This document shows, in pieces, positions 34,693 to 43,209 of a stretch of DNA of 52,032 nucleotides; position 1 is the stretch's first letter; every line of letters begins with the position of its first letter. A model generated the notes under the pieces. That model searched no databases, was not told where the DNA came from, and saw nothing but the letters and a program-made list of their open reading frames with translations. Position numbers and translations under genes: made by a program. Source of the DNA: an uncultured Lachnospiraceae bacterium (GTDB lineage: Bacteria > Bacillota > Clostridia > Lachnospirales > Lachnospiraceae); contig CAJUCC010000017.1 of assembly GCA_910585205.1 (NCBI GenBank), positions 1 to 52,032 of the forward strand. Direction: 5' to 3'.

Positions 34693-34937
34693 ATGCGGCG
34701 GAAAGCAAAGAAACGGGAAGGGGATAAGGACACGGAATCTGTCAGCGTGGACATAACCGTGCAGGAGAGATAACGGATGTTATTGAAAAGGCGTATGATG
34801 CAGCGGGGCGGATGATACGGCATACGCAATATTATACGGACGGCCGGAAACCGGAATATACATATACTTACGATGAAGTGGGAAACCTGATTCGTGAGCA
34901 TCTGGCTTCGGAGGACGAAGATTTACTGAAACAATAG
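34693..34937 (+). pseudogene. YD-repeat-like remnant
   Basis: The 304-base gap between ilvA and the YitT gene holds two short frames that together resemble a broken gene. Frame one (34693-34773) encodes 26 residues beginning MRRKAKKRE. The next frame, open to a TAG at 34935-34937, encodes KAYDAAGRMIRHT and YTYDEVGNLIREH, matching the YD/RHS-repeat pattern. A single frameshift near 34770 could join them. RHS/YD proteins are large toxins or wall proteins, so this is at most a sliver. A small functional protein from 34812 (41 residues) is an alternative. Confidence 0.45.
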
Positions 34938-34961
34938 ACATGCGGAGGAATGAGGACAATT

Positions 34962-35828
34962 ATGGACAGAAAACGAATCAGGCGCAAAGTACAGAGCTAT
35001 CTGATGATTACCCTGGCTTCCCTGGCTTATGCGGCCGGCATCAGCCTGTTTCTGGACCCCAATGATCTGGCGCCGGGCGGCATTACCGGTATTGCCATTC
35101 TGATTGGCCGGCTGACGGGCGCCGGAACCGGTATGCTGATTCTGCTGTTGAATATTCCGCTGCTGATTCTGGGCGTCTGGAAATTTGGATGGAAGTTTAT
35201 TCTTTCCACATTTTATGCCATATTCGCCATTTCCGTAGCCACGGATGTGCTGGCGCCGGTCGGGGCGCTGACAAGAGAGCCGATGCTGGCGGCTGTCGCG
35301 GGCGGCACATTGGTTGCGGCGGCGCTGGGTGTGGTATTCCGTGCGGGGGCGACGACGGGCGGTATGGATATTGTAATCAAAGTGCTGCGCCTGAAATTTC
35401 CCCATATGCGCACCGGCTCCCTGTTTATGATAACAGATGTTATGATTGCATCGCTTTCGGGATTTGTGTTCGGAAATCTGGAAGTGGTGTTGTTTGCGCT
35501 GATCGCGATTTTTGTTATGTCCCGTGTGCTCGACATGGTATTATACGGCATGGATGAGGCAAAGCTTCTCTACATTATCAGTGACAACCCGGAGCGGATT
35601 GCCGGGCGGATTCTGGGTGAGATTGACATCGGGGTGACATATCTGCAGGGAAAGGGCGCGTACAGCAGCCAGAAGAAACAGGTCATAATGTGTGTGACGA
35701 AAAAACAGCAGGCCCCCGGGATAGAAGTGATCGTTAAGGAAGAGGACCCGCATGCTTTTATGATTGTGACAAGCGCCTCCGAAATATACGGCGAAGGCTA
35801 TAAAAATATATTTGCCGAAAAGATATAA
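34962..35828 (+). CDS. YitT-family membrane protein
   Basis: This 288-residue protein has five or six hydrophobic segments in its first 190 residues, including DPNDLAPGGITGIAI and FRAGATTGGMDI, and a C-terminal cytoplasmic DUF2179-like domain (about 200-285). The YitT family is of unknown transport function. The ATG at 34962 has TGAGGA six bases upstream; the ATG at 34950 is too close to GGAGG. It converges on the small gene at 35841. Confidence 0.9.
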   Translation: MDRKRIRRKVQSYLMITLASLAYAAGISLFLDPNDLAPGGITGIAILIGRLTGAGTGMLILLLNIPLLILGVWKFGWKFILSTFYAIFAISVATDVLAPVGALTREPMLAAVAGGTLVAAALGVVFRAGATTGGMDIVIKVLRLKFPHMRTGSLFMITDVMIASLSGFVFGNLEVVLFALIAIFVMSRVLDMVLYGMDEAKLLYIISDNPERIAGRILGEIDIGVTYLQGKGAYSSQKKQVIMCVTKKQQAPGIEVIVKEEDPHAFMIVTSASEIYGEGYKNIFAEKI

Positions 35829-35840
35829 GGGGATGCCGGT

Positions 35841-36227
35841 TTAAGCCGGAAAATAATATACGGTACCGAATGCCTGAACTTCCGTATGGGCGCTGCCGAT
35901 TTCCGGTTCGCCCGCGGATGCGGTATTTTCCGCGTATGCGGAAATCGGATACCCCTGATCTCTCAGATATGTGCGGAAGATATTCCGGGTATCGGAATCG
36001 GAATCCACTTCTTCGCCGCGGGCGGTCAGAACCCGGACGCGGATGTCTTCTCCGTTTATAATCGGCCCGACCAGGATATTTTCACAGTTTTGAATAAAAT
36101 TTCTGTGCGAGATGGATTTGCATAAATCACTCGTAAACGGTATCTGATTGTGAGACGGATCGAAGATCAGATAATTTTTTTCTGTATGCGGTTCGGAACT
36201 GTGATATTTTTTGAAGATCATTTCCAT
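35841..36227 (-). CDS. Hypothetical protein
   Basis: I do not recognise this 128-residue soluble protein. It begins MEMIFKKYHSS and has no signal peptide or membrane segment. The start at 36227 is chosen because AGAGGTGG lies five bases upstream on the minus strand; an in-frame ATG at 36275 has no ribosome binding site. It ends 12 bases from YitT and diverges from the AraC gene. Confidence 0.6.
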   Translation of the reverse strand: MEMIFKKYHSSEPHTEKNYLIFDPSHNQIPFTSDLCKSISHRNFIQNCENILVGPIINGEDIRVRVLTARGEEVDSDSDTRNIFRTYLRDQGYPISAYAENTASAGEPEIGSAHTEVQAFGTVYYFPA

Positions 36228-36336
36228 CGATGCCACCTCTGTTTCCACTTTGCTCTTATTTCGTTCTTTTTTCATTTCGTATCTCTACTATATCAGGCAT
36301 TTTTCAGTATATAAATAATAAATATTGTCATATATA

Positions 36337-36365
36337 TTGCAAAAAATGCTTATGTCTGTCATACT
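36337..36365 (+). promoter_or_regulatory. Possible promoter of the AraC-family gene
   Basis: TTGCAA (36337-36342) and CATACT (36360-36365) are 17 bases apart in a very AT-rich divergent spacer, 31 bases before the start codon. Confidence 0.4.
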
Positions 36366-36396
36366 GTCTGTACCAACATCAGGGAAGGAATGGAAG

Positions 36397-37275
36397 ATGG
36401 ACAGATATGAAAAAACAGGCTATCTGCGGGAACCCTTTCGCCTGTTTCGCCTGAAAGACAAGGCAGTCGGGGAGATGAGCCTGCACTATCACGATTTTTA
36501 CAAGATTTTTGTATTTTACGGCGGAAATGTCACATATATGGTCGAGGGAAAATCTTATGTACTGGAGCCGGGGGATATTGTGCTGGTAAACCGCTATGAT
36601 ATTCATAAGCCCACCGTTGACGCTTCTGCGGCATATGAGAGAAGCATTTTATACATATCCGCGGAATGCCTGGAGAGCTGCCGGGCACAAGGGTATGACC
36701 CTTTTCTCTGTTTTACACAGGCGGCAGAGCGGAAGTCATATGTGCTGCGGATCGAAGACTTTGCGCAGTCGCGGGCGGGGACGCTGCTCGCGCGGATGGA
36801 ATCCGGCCGGGAGCAATATGGATGGGAACGGGAGCAGACGCTGCTCTTTGAACTCTTTTTGCTGGAATTAAACCGGTTTTGTGCGGAGGGCGGCCAGGAG
36901 CGGGAAAAACGCCCCGGCGCCGTATATAACCGGAAAGTGATTGATCTGCTGTCGTATCTGCAGGAGCATCTGTTTGAAGATATTTCGATCGACACGCTGG
37001 CGAAGACGTTTTATATCAGCAAATATCATATGATGCGCCTGTTTAAGAACGAAACCGGCTATACGATACACCGGTATCTGACGGAAAAGCGGATTGCGGC
37101 GGCCAAGGAGAAGCTGCTGCAGGGCATTCCGGCGGTAAAGGTCAGTGAGGAATGCGGATTTTACGATTATTCCACGTTTCTGCGCGCTTTCCAGAGTTGT
37201 GTGCATATGACGCCTACCGCTTTTGCACAAGCCCGGAAAGGCCCGAACTCGAATGAAGCTCATAATCTTCCGTGA
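36397..37275 (+). CDS. AraC-family transcriptional regulator
   Basis: This 292-residue regulator has an N-terminal cupin sensor (about 15-110, with SLHYHDFYKIFVFYGG and LEPGDIVLVNRYDIH) and a C-terminal double helix-turn-helix (about 188-285, with FYISKYHMMRLFKNETG and CGFYDYSTFLRAFQ). The ATG at 36397 follows AGGGAAGGAA. Its last 62 bases overlap the end of the convergent apbE gene. The ligand is unknown; the cupin histidines suggest a sugar or similar small molecule. Confidence 0.93.
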   Translation: MDRYEKTGYLREPFRLFRLKDKAVGEMSLHYHDFYKIFVFYGGNVTYMVEGKSYVLEPGDIVLVNRYDIHKPTVDASAAYERSILYISAECLESCRAQGYDPFLCFTQAAERKSYVLRIEDFAQSRAGTLLARMESGREQYGWEREQTLLFELFLLELNRFCAEGGQEREKRPGAVYNRKVIDLLSYLQEHLFEDISIDTLAKTFYISKYHMMRLFKNETGYTIHRYLTEKRIAAAKEKLLQGIPAVKVSEECGFYDYSTFLRAFQSCVHMTPTAFAQARKGPNSNEAHNLP

Positions 37276-38245
37276 TAAAGACCGCCTCGACGCCCGGGAG
37301 CGATTCCACGCAGGCCATGCCGGCCTCCGGGCCGAGCAGGAAACAGGCCGTGCTGAGGATGTCGCCTTCCGCGGAACTGTCGGAGAGGATGGTAACGCTT
37401 AACAGCGTATTGTTTTCCGGCATACCGGTGCGGGTATTCAGCAGATGATGATAGCGGATGCCGTCCGCTTCAAAATACCGCTCATAGACGCCGGAGGAGA
37501 CGAGCGAGGCGTCCGTAACGGCAAGGGAGGCAATGGGTGCGTTGCGGACATCAAAGGGCTTCTGAATGCCGAGCCGGAACGGGGAACCGTCCGGTTTCTT
37601 CCCGAGCGTCAGCACATTGCCGCCGAGATTGATAATGGCGGAGTTCACACCCTGCTCCCGCAGATATGCCTTGATCTGATCGGCGATGTATCCTTTGGCG
37701 ATACAGCCGAGATCCAGAGCCGCCTGTGGGTCGGAGAGCGTTACCGTATTGCCGCTGATTGTTATGTTGCGATAGTCCACATGGGGGAGCCGCTGTGCAA
37801 TTTGTGCCGGATCGGGCGGGGTGCGGGAGAGATTTTCGAGGTTTTCCGAAGAGAAATCCCACAGATCGGACAGCGGGGCAATCGTAATATCGACCGCGCC
37901 GTCCGTCTTTTCACAGTATTGCAGCGCCTGCCGCAAAAGCGCCGCCGTTTCGTCATGCACTTCCACAGGAGCGCCCTGCGCATGGTTGATCTGCCAGATG
38001 TCGCTTCCCTCTTTTGTCCGGCTGAGCATATTTTCGTAGGTTTCGCACAGCGCGAAGCAGTCGCTGAAAAGGGCGTCTGCCTTCCCGGCGGAGAGACCGT
38101 TTGTCTGATACAGGGTTATGGTTACGGAAGTATCAAAATAAAATCCGGTCCGCGCCCGCGGCTGCGGGTGCGGTCCGCAGCCGCCGAGAAGCACGGCAAC
38201 GGACAAAAAAATGCCATAGAGACAAAACCTGTTTTCTCGTTTCAT
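37214..38245 (-). CDS. apbE: FAD:protein FMN transferase (ApbE lipoprotein)
   Basis: This 343-residue lipoprotein has a signal peptide with lipobox LLGGC. ApbE domains covalently attach FMN to threonines of Rnf/Nqr-type subunits and other exported flavoproteins. Motifs include FDTSVTITLY, DGAVDITIAPL, ALDLGCIAKGYIAD, INLGGNV and a late FLLGPEAGM. No Rnf or FMN-binding protein gene is adjacent. Its 3' end overlaps the AraC gene on the opposite strand. Confidence 0.93.
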   Translation of the reverse strand: MKRENRFCLYGIFLSVAVLLGGCGPHPQPRARTGFYFDTSVTITLYQTNGLSAGKADALFSDCFALCETYENMLSRTKEGSDIWQINHAQGAPVEVHDETAALLRQALQYCEKTDGAVDITIAPLSDLWDFSSENLENLSRTPPDPAQIAQRLPHVDYRNITISGNTVTLSDPQAALDLGCIAKGYIADQIKAYLREQGVNSAIINLGGNVLTLGKKPDGSPFRLGIQKPFDVRNAPIASLAVTDASLVSSGVYERYFEADGIRYHHLLNTRTGMPENNTLLSVTILSDSSAEGDILSTACFLLGPEAGMACVESLPGVEAVFITEDYELHSSSGLSGLVQKR

Positions 38246-38429
38246 GAAACGTCATTCCTTTTTCGGTCGTTTTTCTGATATTATACGTCCTGATCTGTAT
38301 AGAATCAACTCCCGGGCGGCGGTATTCTTATTGTATGGAAATCACCCCGGAGCGTGACGGCGTGACAGCCGGCAGTCCGCTTCGCAGAGGGCGGTTCACA
38401 ATACCGTTTACAGTAAGGAGGAGGATAAA

Positions 38430-39329
38430 ATGATTGATCTGCATATGCACAGTCGATACAGCAATGACGGAGAATTTGCACCGTCCGCACTGGTGGAAAC
38501 ATGTGCGGAGCGGGGAATTGACACGATGTCAGTTACCGACCATAATTGTGTCCGCGCCTGTGCGGAGGCCATGTCAGCGGCCGTGAAATGCGGCATTGTC
38601 TGCCTTCCCGGGACGGAGATCGACTGTACTTATAGCGGCGTTCATTTCCATCTGCTCGGATACGGCATTGACTGCGCTTCACCGGATTTTGACAAGATCG
38701 AAAATGCCGTCAGGGCGCAGGGAGCCGCCGCATCCTTGCAAATGCTGGAAAAAACGCGGGCGATGGGATTCCGGATAGACGAAGCGCAAATGCAGGAACT
38801 GGCGCGGGACAGTTACTGGCCGGAAACGTGGACGGGGGAGCTGTTTGCCGAGGTCCTTCTTTCCCGGCCGGATGATGCGGATCATCCCCTGCTGATGCCG
38901 TACCGTGCAGGCGGGGAGCGGGGAGACAATCCGCAGGCAAATTTTTACTGGGACTTTTATGCGCAGGGAAAGCCCTGTTATGCGGAGATGCGGTATCCTG
39001 CGATGGAGGAAGTGATTGACTTGATTCACCGGAATGGGGGCGCCGCGGTATTGGCGCATCCGCTTGTCAATATAAACGGAAACCGGGATCTGCTTGACGG
39101 CGTCATCGGGCTTGGCATTGACGGTATCGAGGCATACAGCAGCTATCATTCCCCCGCGCAGACGGCCGGTTTGGCCATGGAGGCAAAAAGGCGGGGCCTG
39201 TTTTTCACATGCGGCAGCGATTATCACGGCAGGACAAAACCGTCTGTTTTTCCCGGAGAGCACGGCGGCGCGGCGGAAGATGTGATGAGGGCGCAGCTGG
39301 AAAAATTGTTCAGAAAAATAACAAAGTAA
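38430..39329 (+). CDS. PHP-domain phosphoesterase
   Basis: This 299-residue PHP protein has metal ligands in MIDLHMHSRYSNDG (H5, H7), VTDHN, an inner PGTEID, LAHPLV and GSDYHGR. It resembles the TrpH/YciV type, which hydrolyse nucleoside 3',5'-bisphosphates or trim RNA 5' ends; the substrate here is unproven. A strong ribosome binding site (AGGAGGATAAA) precedes the ATG. The VOC gene follows after 14 bases. Confidence 0.9.
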   Translation: MIDLHMHSRYSNDGEFAPSALVETCAERGIDTMSVTDHNCVRACAEAMSAAVKCGIVCLPGTEIDCTYSGVHFHLLGYGIDCASPDFDKIENAVRAQGAAASLQMLEKTRAMGFRIDEAQMQELARDSYWPETWTGELFAEVLLSRPDDADHPLLMPYRAGGERGDNPQANFYWDFYAQGKPCYAEMRYPAMEEVIDLIHRNGGAAVLAHPLVNINGNRDLLDGVIGLGIDGIEAYSSYHSPAQTAGLAMEAKRRGLFFTCGSDYHGRTKPSVFPGEHGGAAEDVMRAQLEKLFRKITK

Positions 39330-39343
39330 AAGGAGATAATAGT

Positions 39344-39745
39344 ATGGCATACGATCATGGTTCATTTCGGGTAAGAAATCTTGCGGAGGCGATCCGGTTT
39401 TATACCGATAAACTGGGATTCCGGTTTTTGTTTGCGGTTGAATCGGAGCAGTTTGGAGAAAAGGGGGCATTTCTTGAGTACAATGGCGCGCGCCTGGAAC
39501 TGATTGAAACGATTGGCATTTCCTATCAACCGGTTAAGCCGGAGCGCCCCTATTGCCCGCACCTTTGCTTTGAGGCGGACGACATGGATGCGGTGATGGA
39601 AATGCTCAAACAAAACGGCATAGCGGTACTCGACGGACCGAACGAGATTCCCGATTCCGAGAGATGGGTGTATTTTATGGATCCCGATTATAATGTACTG
39701 GAGTATATTGTGTGGCTCAATAAAGAGAAAGCGGACAGAACGTGA
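39344..39745 (+). CDS. VOC-superfamily (glyoxalase-like) protein
   Basis: This 133-residue vicinal-oxygen-chelate protein has two beta-alpha-beta-beta modules. FRVRNLAEAIRFYTDKLGF opens the first, YCPHLCFEADDMDAVM the second, and VLEYIVW ends it. Candidate metal ligands are H5, E53, H72 and the E of LEY. Lactoylglutathione-lyase-like activity is possible, but many VOC proteins differ. It is co-transcribed with the PHP gene. Confidence 0.9.
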   Translation: MAYDHGSFRVRNLAEAIRFYTDKLGFRFLFAVESEQFGEKGAFLEYNGARLELIETIGISYQPVKPERPYCPHLCFEADDMDAVMEMLKQNGIAVLDGPNEIPDSERWVYFMDPDYNVLEYIVWLNKEKADRT

Positions 39746-39895
39746 ATCCCGCGGCCCGGCGCATGGCCGGAATGATATGCCCCTGGCGAAAAGCCTTCTT
39801 ACTTGTTATTTCACAAAAAATATGCTACCATGTTACCGTACAAAACGCAGTTCCGGTCGGAACGGGTGTGTATCAATAATTGTGAGGAAGGCAGT

Positions 39896-41035
39896 ATGAA
39901 ACTTTCGGATGATTTTGATGATAGAAATGCGGGGCTTCCCCTGGTATCAATGACGGTCGGCGTGGCGTTGTTTGTGTTGACGGTGGTCGGGATTGTGGTT
40001 CTGGCGAACCGCAGCCCTGCGGGAAGCGGCGGGCAGGGCGGCGGTTCGCCCGGAGCACAGACCGTACAGGAGACACAGGCAGCCGGGGAGGCGGAGAGCG
40101 GCAGCGCGGCGGATACGGCTTTGGCGGAAGGCGAAGATCCGTATATTTCCGGCAGCAAGCTGACGAGCGATGATCTGGACTTCTGGCATATGTATGACGA
40201 GACGGAAAGCCCGGAGGAAGAGGAACAGAAGAAAAAAGAGCAGGAAGAAAAGGAAAAGGAGCAGGATCCTTCCACCGACGGAAAGCATACGAAGCTGGTG
40301 ACGGAAGACGGCACGGAGGAGTGGGTCAGCATCAATCCGTATCTGACCAAAAACACGTATGACTTTTCCGGTCTTGTCTATCAGTATCCCATTATGAAAT
40401 ATTATGAGGACAGCGAAAAGGTGTCTCATGTGGGAATCCGGGTATCCGCCGACGATGGGGATATTAACTTTAACCGGCTGAAAAAGGCAGGGGTGGAGTT
40501 TGTCATGATACAGATCGGTTCCCGCGGTTATGGAAGCGGCGATCTGATGGCGGACGATATGTTTTATGAAAATATCAATAAGGCGATAGAGGCCGAACTG
40601 GACGTCGGAGTTACGTTTTTTTCGCAGGCAGTCACAAAGGAGGAAGCGCTGGAAGAAGCAATGCGGGTGATCGAGGGACTGCAGGGATTTACGATCGTGT
40701 ATCCGGTTGCCTTTGATATGGAATATGTAAAAAATGACACCGCGCGGGTACAGGGGCTTTCCAAAGACGAGAAGACGGAAATCGCCAGGACATTTATGGA
40801 TGCCATTGAGCAGGCCGGTTATAAGGCGATTCTTTACGGCAATAAGGAATGGCTGCTGCGGCGGGTTGATCTGTCCAAACTAATCAGCTATGATATATGG
40901 TTTACGCAGGAGCAGGATACGCCCGATTATCCGTACCGTTATACGATGTGGGAATACACGAAAAGCGCGAAGCTGGACGGTCTGGAAGAACCCGGGAAGC
41001 TGAGTATCTGTTTTATTGACTATGCATCAAAATAA
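39896..41035 (+). CDS. Membrane-anchored GH25-like lysozyme-fold protein
   Basis: This 379-residue protein has a transmembrane anchor (about 18-40), a Gly/Ala/Glu-rich linker with a Lys/Glu-rich stretch (about 45-135), and a C-terminal GH25-like domain (from about 180). The domain keeps AFDMEYV (the DxE catalytic pair), VTFFSQAVTKEEA and GYKAILYGN. The N-terminal catalytic aspartate of the usual GIDVS motif is replaced: this copy reads GIRVSADDGDINF. Muramidase activity is therefore doubtful. The ATG at 39896 follows GAGGAAGG. hisB follows after 21 bases. Confidence 0.88.
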   Translation: MKLSDDFDDRNAGLPLVSMTVGVALFVLTVVGIVVLANRSPAGSGGQGGGSPGAQTVQETQAAGEAESGSAADTALAEGEDPYISGSKLTSDDLDFWHMYDETESPEEEEQKKKEQEEKEKEQDPSTDGKHTKLVTEDGTEEWVSINPYLTKNTYDFSGLVYQYPIMKYYEDSEKVSHVGIRVSADDGDINFNRLKKAGVEFVMIQIGSRGYGSGDLMADDMFYENINKAIEAELDVGVTFFSQAVTKEEALEEAMRVIEGLQGFTIVYPVAFDMEYVKNDTARVQGLSKDEKTEIARTFMDAIEQAGYKAILYGNKEWLLRRVDLSKLISYDIWFTQEQDTPDYPYRYTMWEYTKSAKLDGLEEPGKLSICFIDYASK

Positions 41036-41056
41036 AAGGCTGGCAGGGAGGCAGGC

Positions 41057-41647
41057 ATGGAGAAACGAAAGGCCGTGGTGACACGGAAAACAAAAGAGAC
41101 ACAGATTGAGGTGACGCTTTGCCTCGATGGAACCGGGAAATGCAATGCGCAGACCGGCGTGGGATTTTTTGATCATATGCTGGAAGGGTTTGCGCGGCAC
41201 GGACTGTTTGATCTGGATGTTGTGTGCAGGGGCGATCTGCATGTGGACTGCCACCATACGATAGAGGACACGGGCATAGTGCTGGGGGCGGCGATCAAAG
41301 AGGCGCTCGGGGAAAAAGAAGGAATCCGGCGCTACGGCAGTATGCTGCTGCCGATGGATGAGGCGCTTGTGTTGTGCGCCGTTGATTTGTCCGGGCGTCC
41401 ATATCTGTGTTTCCAGGAGACATATACGGCGCAGCGGATCGGCGATATGGATACGGAGATGGTGCGGGAATTTTTTCAGGCTGTCTCTTACCGGGCGGAA
41501 ATGAATCTGCACCTGAAACAGATAAGCGGCATCAATAATCATCACATTGCGGAGGCGAGTTTTAAGGCATTCGCACGGGCGCTGGATGAGGCGTCGGGGT
41601 TTGAGCCGCGCATTGCGGGGGTATGGTCTACAAAGGGTTCACTGTAG
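41057..41647 (+). CDS. hisB: Imidazoleglycerol-phosphate dehydratase
   Basis: This 196-residue enzyme catalyses the sixth step of histidine synthesis. The duplicated metal-binding motifs are visible: GVGFFDHML with FARHG, VDCHHTIEDTGI, MDEALV and INNHHIAEASFKA. No other histidine gene is nearby, so it stands apart from a his operon. Its 3' end overlaps the convergent AP2 gene by 20 bases. Confidence 0.97.
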   Translation: MEKRKAVVTRKTKETQIEVTLCLDGTGKCNAQTGVGFFDHMLEGFARHGLFDLDVVCRGDLHVDCHHTIEDTGIVLGAAIKEALGEKEGIRRYGSMLLPMDEALVLCAVDLSGRPYLCFQETYTAQRIGDMDTEMVREFFQAVSYRAEMNLHLKQISGINNHHIAEASFKAFARALDEASGFEPRIAGVWSTKGSL

Positions 41648-42455
41648 TCCGCTCCGCGTTACCCGGTTGTGGCCGGAAGGAGAGGACGGCGGGCGAAACC
41701 GGCAGTCGGTGATACAGGTCGGCGTAGCGGGAGGGCGGTATGTTTTCCATATAATTGGGGACATACTGCCTGGCTGCGCCGGCCTTTTTCAGAATATCGA
41801 TCGCTTTGTTATAGGCGATGGCGGCTTCGGTATCCGTCTCATAATAGCCGATTACCACACTGCCGTTGATATGGATTTTTGCTTTGTAGTATGTTCTGCC
41901 GTTTTTGACAACATGGCTGACACCGTGATAGCTGTTTTGAATTTCTATGTTTTCATAGCGGAAATCAAGCGGATCGCCGTTGACAAAACGATAGTCCCTG
42001 CCCGCTACGGCATAATTTTTAATGCCGTAGCGGGAAGCGATGCCGACCTGCATACCGTAATCGGAAACAAAGAGACGGTTTCCCCGTTTCATAATCTTGC
42101 GGGAGGAATAATAAAACAGATCATCGAGATCGAATTTGAGTACAAGGTCAGACGTCAGATAATATTCAAAAAAGCGGATACGGATATAGATGGGGGTGGC
42201 GATGTAGAGGCCGTTGTCGCGGAAGTTGAACAGGCTGACCGCCTTGCCGAAGGGCAGGACGGTTTCCGGCGCATAGGATGCAAATGTGACAGAAGTGTCG
42301 TTTATTATGCGCCCGGCTTCCTTGTATGCCTGATGTGCTTCCTGCTCTGACGGATAACTGCCGAGGCTGATATGTTTGCCCCGGTATGTGACGGAGGCAC
42401 GGAAATAAATGCTTCCGTCTTTTTTTCGGGCTGTATGGACGCCGGGCAGCTGCAT
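41628..42455 (-). CDS. AP2/HNH-like DNA-binding protein
   Basis: This 275-residue protein has an AP2-like DNA-binding domain at each end of a core: residues about 5-50 (FRASVTYRGKHISLGSY) and 178-225 (YYKAKIHINGSVVIGYY). Between them, about 145-175, DYRFVNGDPLDFRYENIEI resembles the HNH motif DHINGDxxDNRxxNL of homing endonucleases but lacks its histidine. HNH followed by AP2 is a known homing-endonuclease layout, so this may be a domesticated or inactive relative. The ATG at 42455 is preferred because GGAGAG lies six bases upstream; the ATG at 42470 has no good site. Confidence 0.75.
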   Translation of the reverse strand: MQLPGVHTARKKDGSIYFRASVTYRGKHISLGSYPSEQEAHQAYKEAGRIINDTSVTFASYAPETVLPFGKAVSLFNFRDNGLYIATPIYIRIRFFEYYLTSDLVLKFDLDDLFYYSSRKIMKRGNRLFVSDYGMQVGIASRYGIKNYAVAGRDYRFVNGDPLDFRYENIEIQNSYHGVSHVVKNGRTYYKAKIHINGSVVIGYYETDTEAAIAYNKAIDILKKAGAARQYVPNYMENIPPSRYADLYHRLPVSPAVLSFRPQPGNAERTTVNPL

Positions 42456-42585
42456 GCGATGTCTCTCCATTTTCGGTGATTCAAATCAATAACATTCTTA
42501 TTTATTTTAGCACGGATTTTATGGTTTGTCTTATTTTTTATGCATATTTTTGGTACAACCTGTATAGAATGGTATGGGTGAGAAT

Positions 42586-43206
42586 ATGATGTATAAAAAA
42601 TACATACTGTCGCTGGTTTTGTGCAATCTGATCGTGCTGGCCTCTTTTTGTTGTCTGAAAGTGGCGGAGCGGAGTCAGTATGCGGCAACGGCGGCATTTC
42701 GAATGCGGCTGGAAGAGGGGATGCAGGAGGAAGAGGCATACAGCAGGATTGCCAGCCTTGACCGGGCGGATTCGGGGCAGCGCATTATTGATTATCAGGT
42801 ATTGGAACGCCAGGAGAAGGAAGTTTCGGAAAGTGATTTTCAGATACTCTGTAAAATCGTGGAAGCGGAGGCCGGCGGCGAAGATATGAACGGCAGAATT
42901 CTGGTGGCAAACGTAATTCTGAACCGGGTGAACAGCAAAGCATTTCCCAACAGCGTGGAAGGGGTTGTGTTTCAGAAAAGTAACGGAATCTTTCAGTTTT
43001 CTCCCATCCGTGACGGACGCTATCACCGGGTGAAAGTTTCGGAGGAAACGATGGAAGCAGTGGAGCGGGCGCTTCTCGGCGAGGATTATTCGCAGGGGGC
43101 CCTCTATTTTGTTTCCCGAAAGGCAGCCGCGCCGGAGAAAATGCAGTGGTTTGACCGGCATCTGACACCGCTGTTTCAGTATGGCGGGCATGAGTTTTTC
43201 TCGTAG
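42586..43206 (+). CDS. SleB-type cell-wall hydrolase
   Basis: This 206-residue protein has an N-terminal signal anchor (about 5-25) and a C-terminal hydrolase-2 (SleB/CwlJ-like) domain from about 90: CKIVEAEAGGEDMNGRILV (catalytic E region), NVILNRVNS and GIFQFSPIRDG. Such enzymes cut spore cortex or cell-wall peptidoglycan. The ATG at 42586 follows GGTGAG; the ATG at 42574 overlaps that site. It ends 3 bases from the convergent Crp-type gene. Confidence 0.9.
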   Translation: MMYKKYILSLVLCNLIVLASFCCLKVAERSQYAATAAFRMRLEEGMQEEEAYSRIASLDRADSGQRIIDYQVLERQEKEVSESDFQILCKIVEAEAGGEDMNGRILVANVILNRVNSKAFPNSVEGVVFQKSNGIFQFSPIRDGRYHRVKVSEETMEAVERALLGEDYSQGALYFVSRKAAAPEKMQWFDRHLTPLFQYGGHEFFS

Positions 43207-43209
43207 CGT

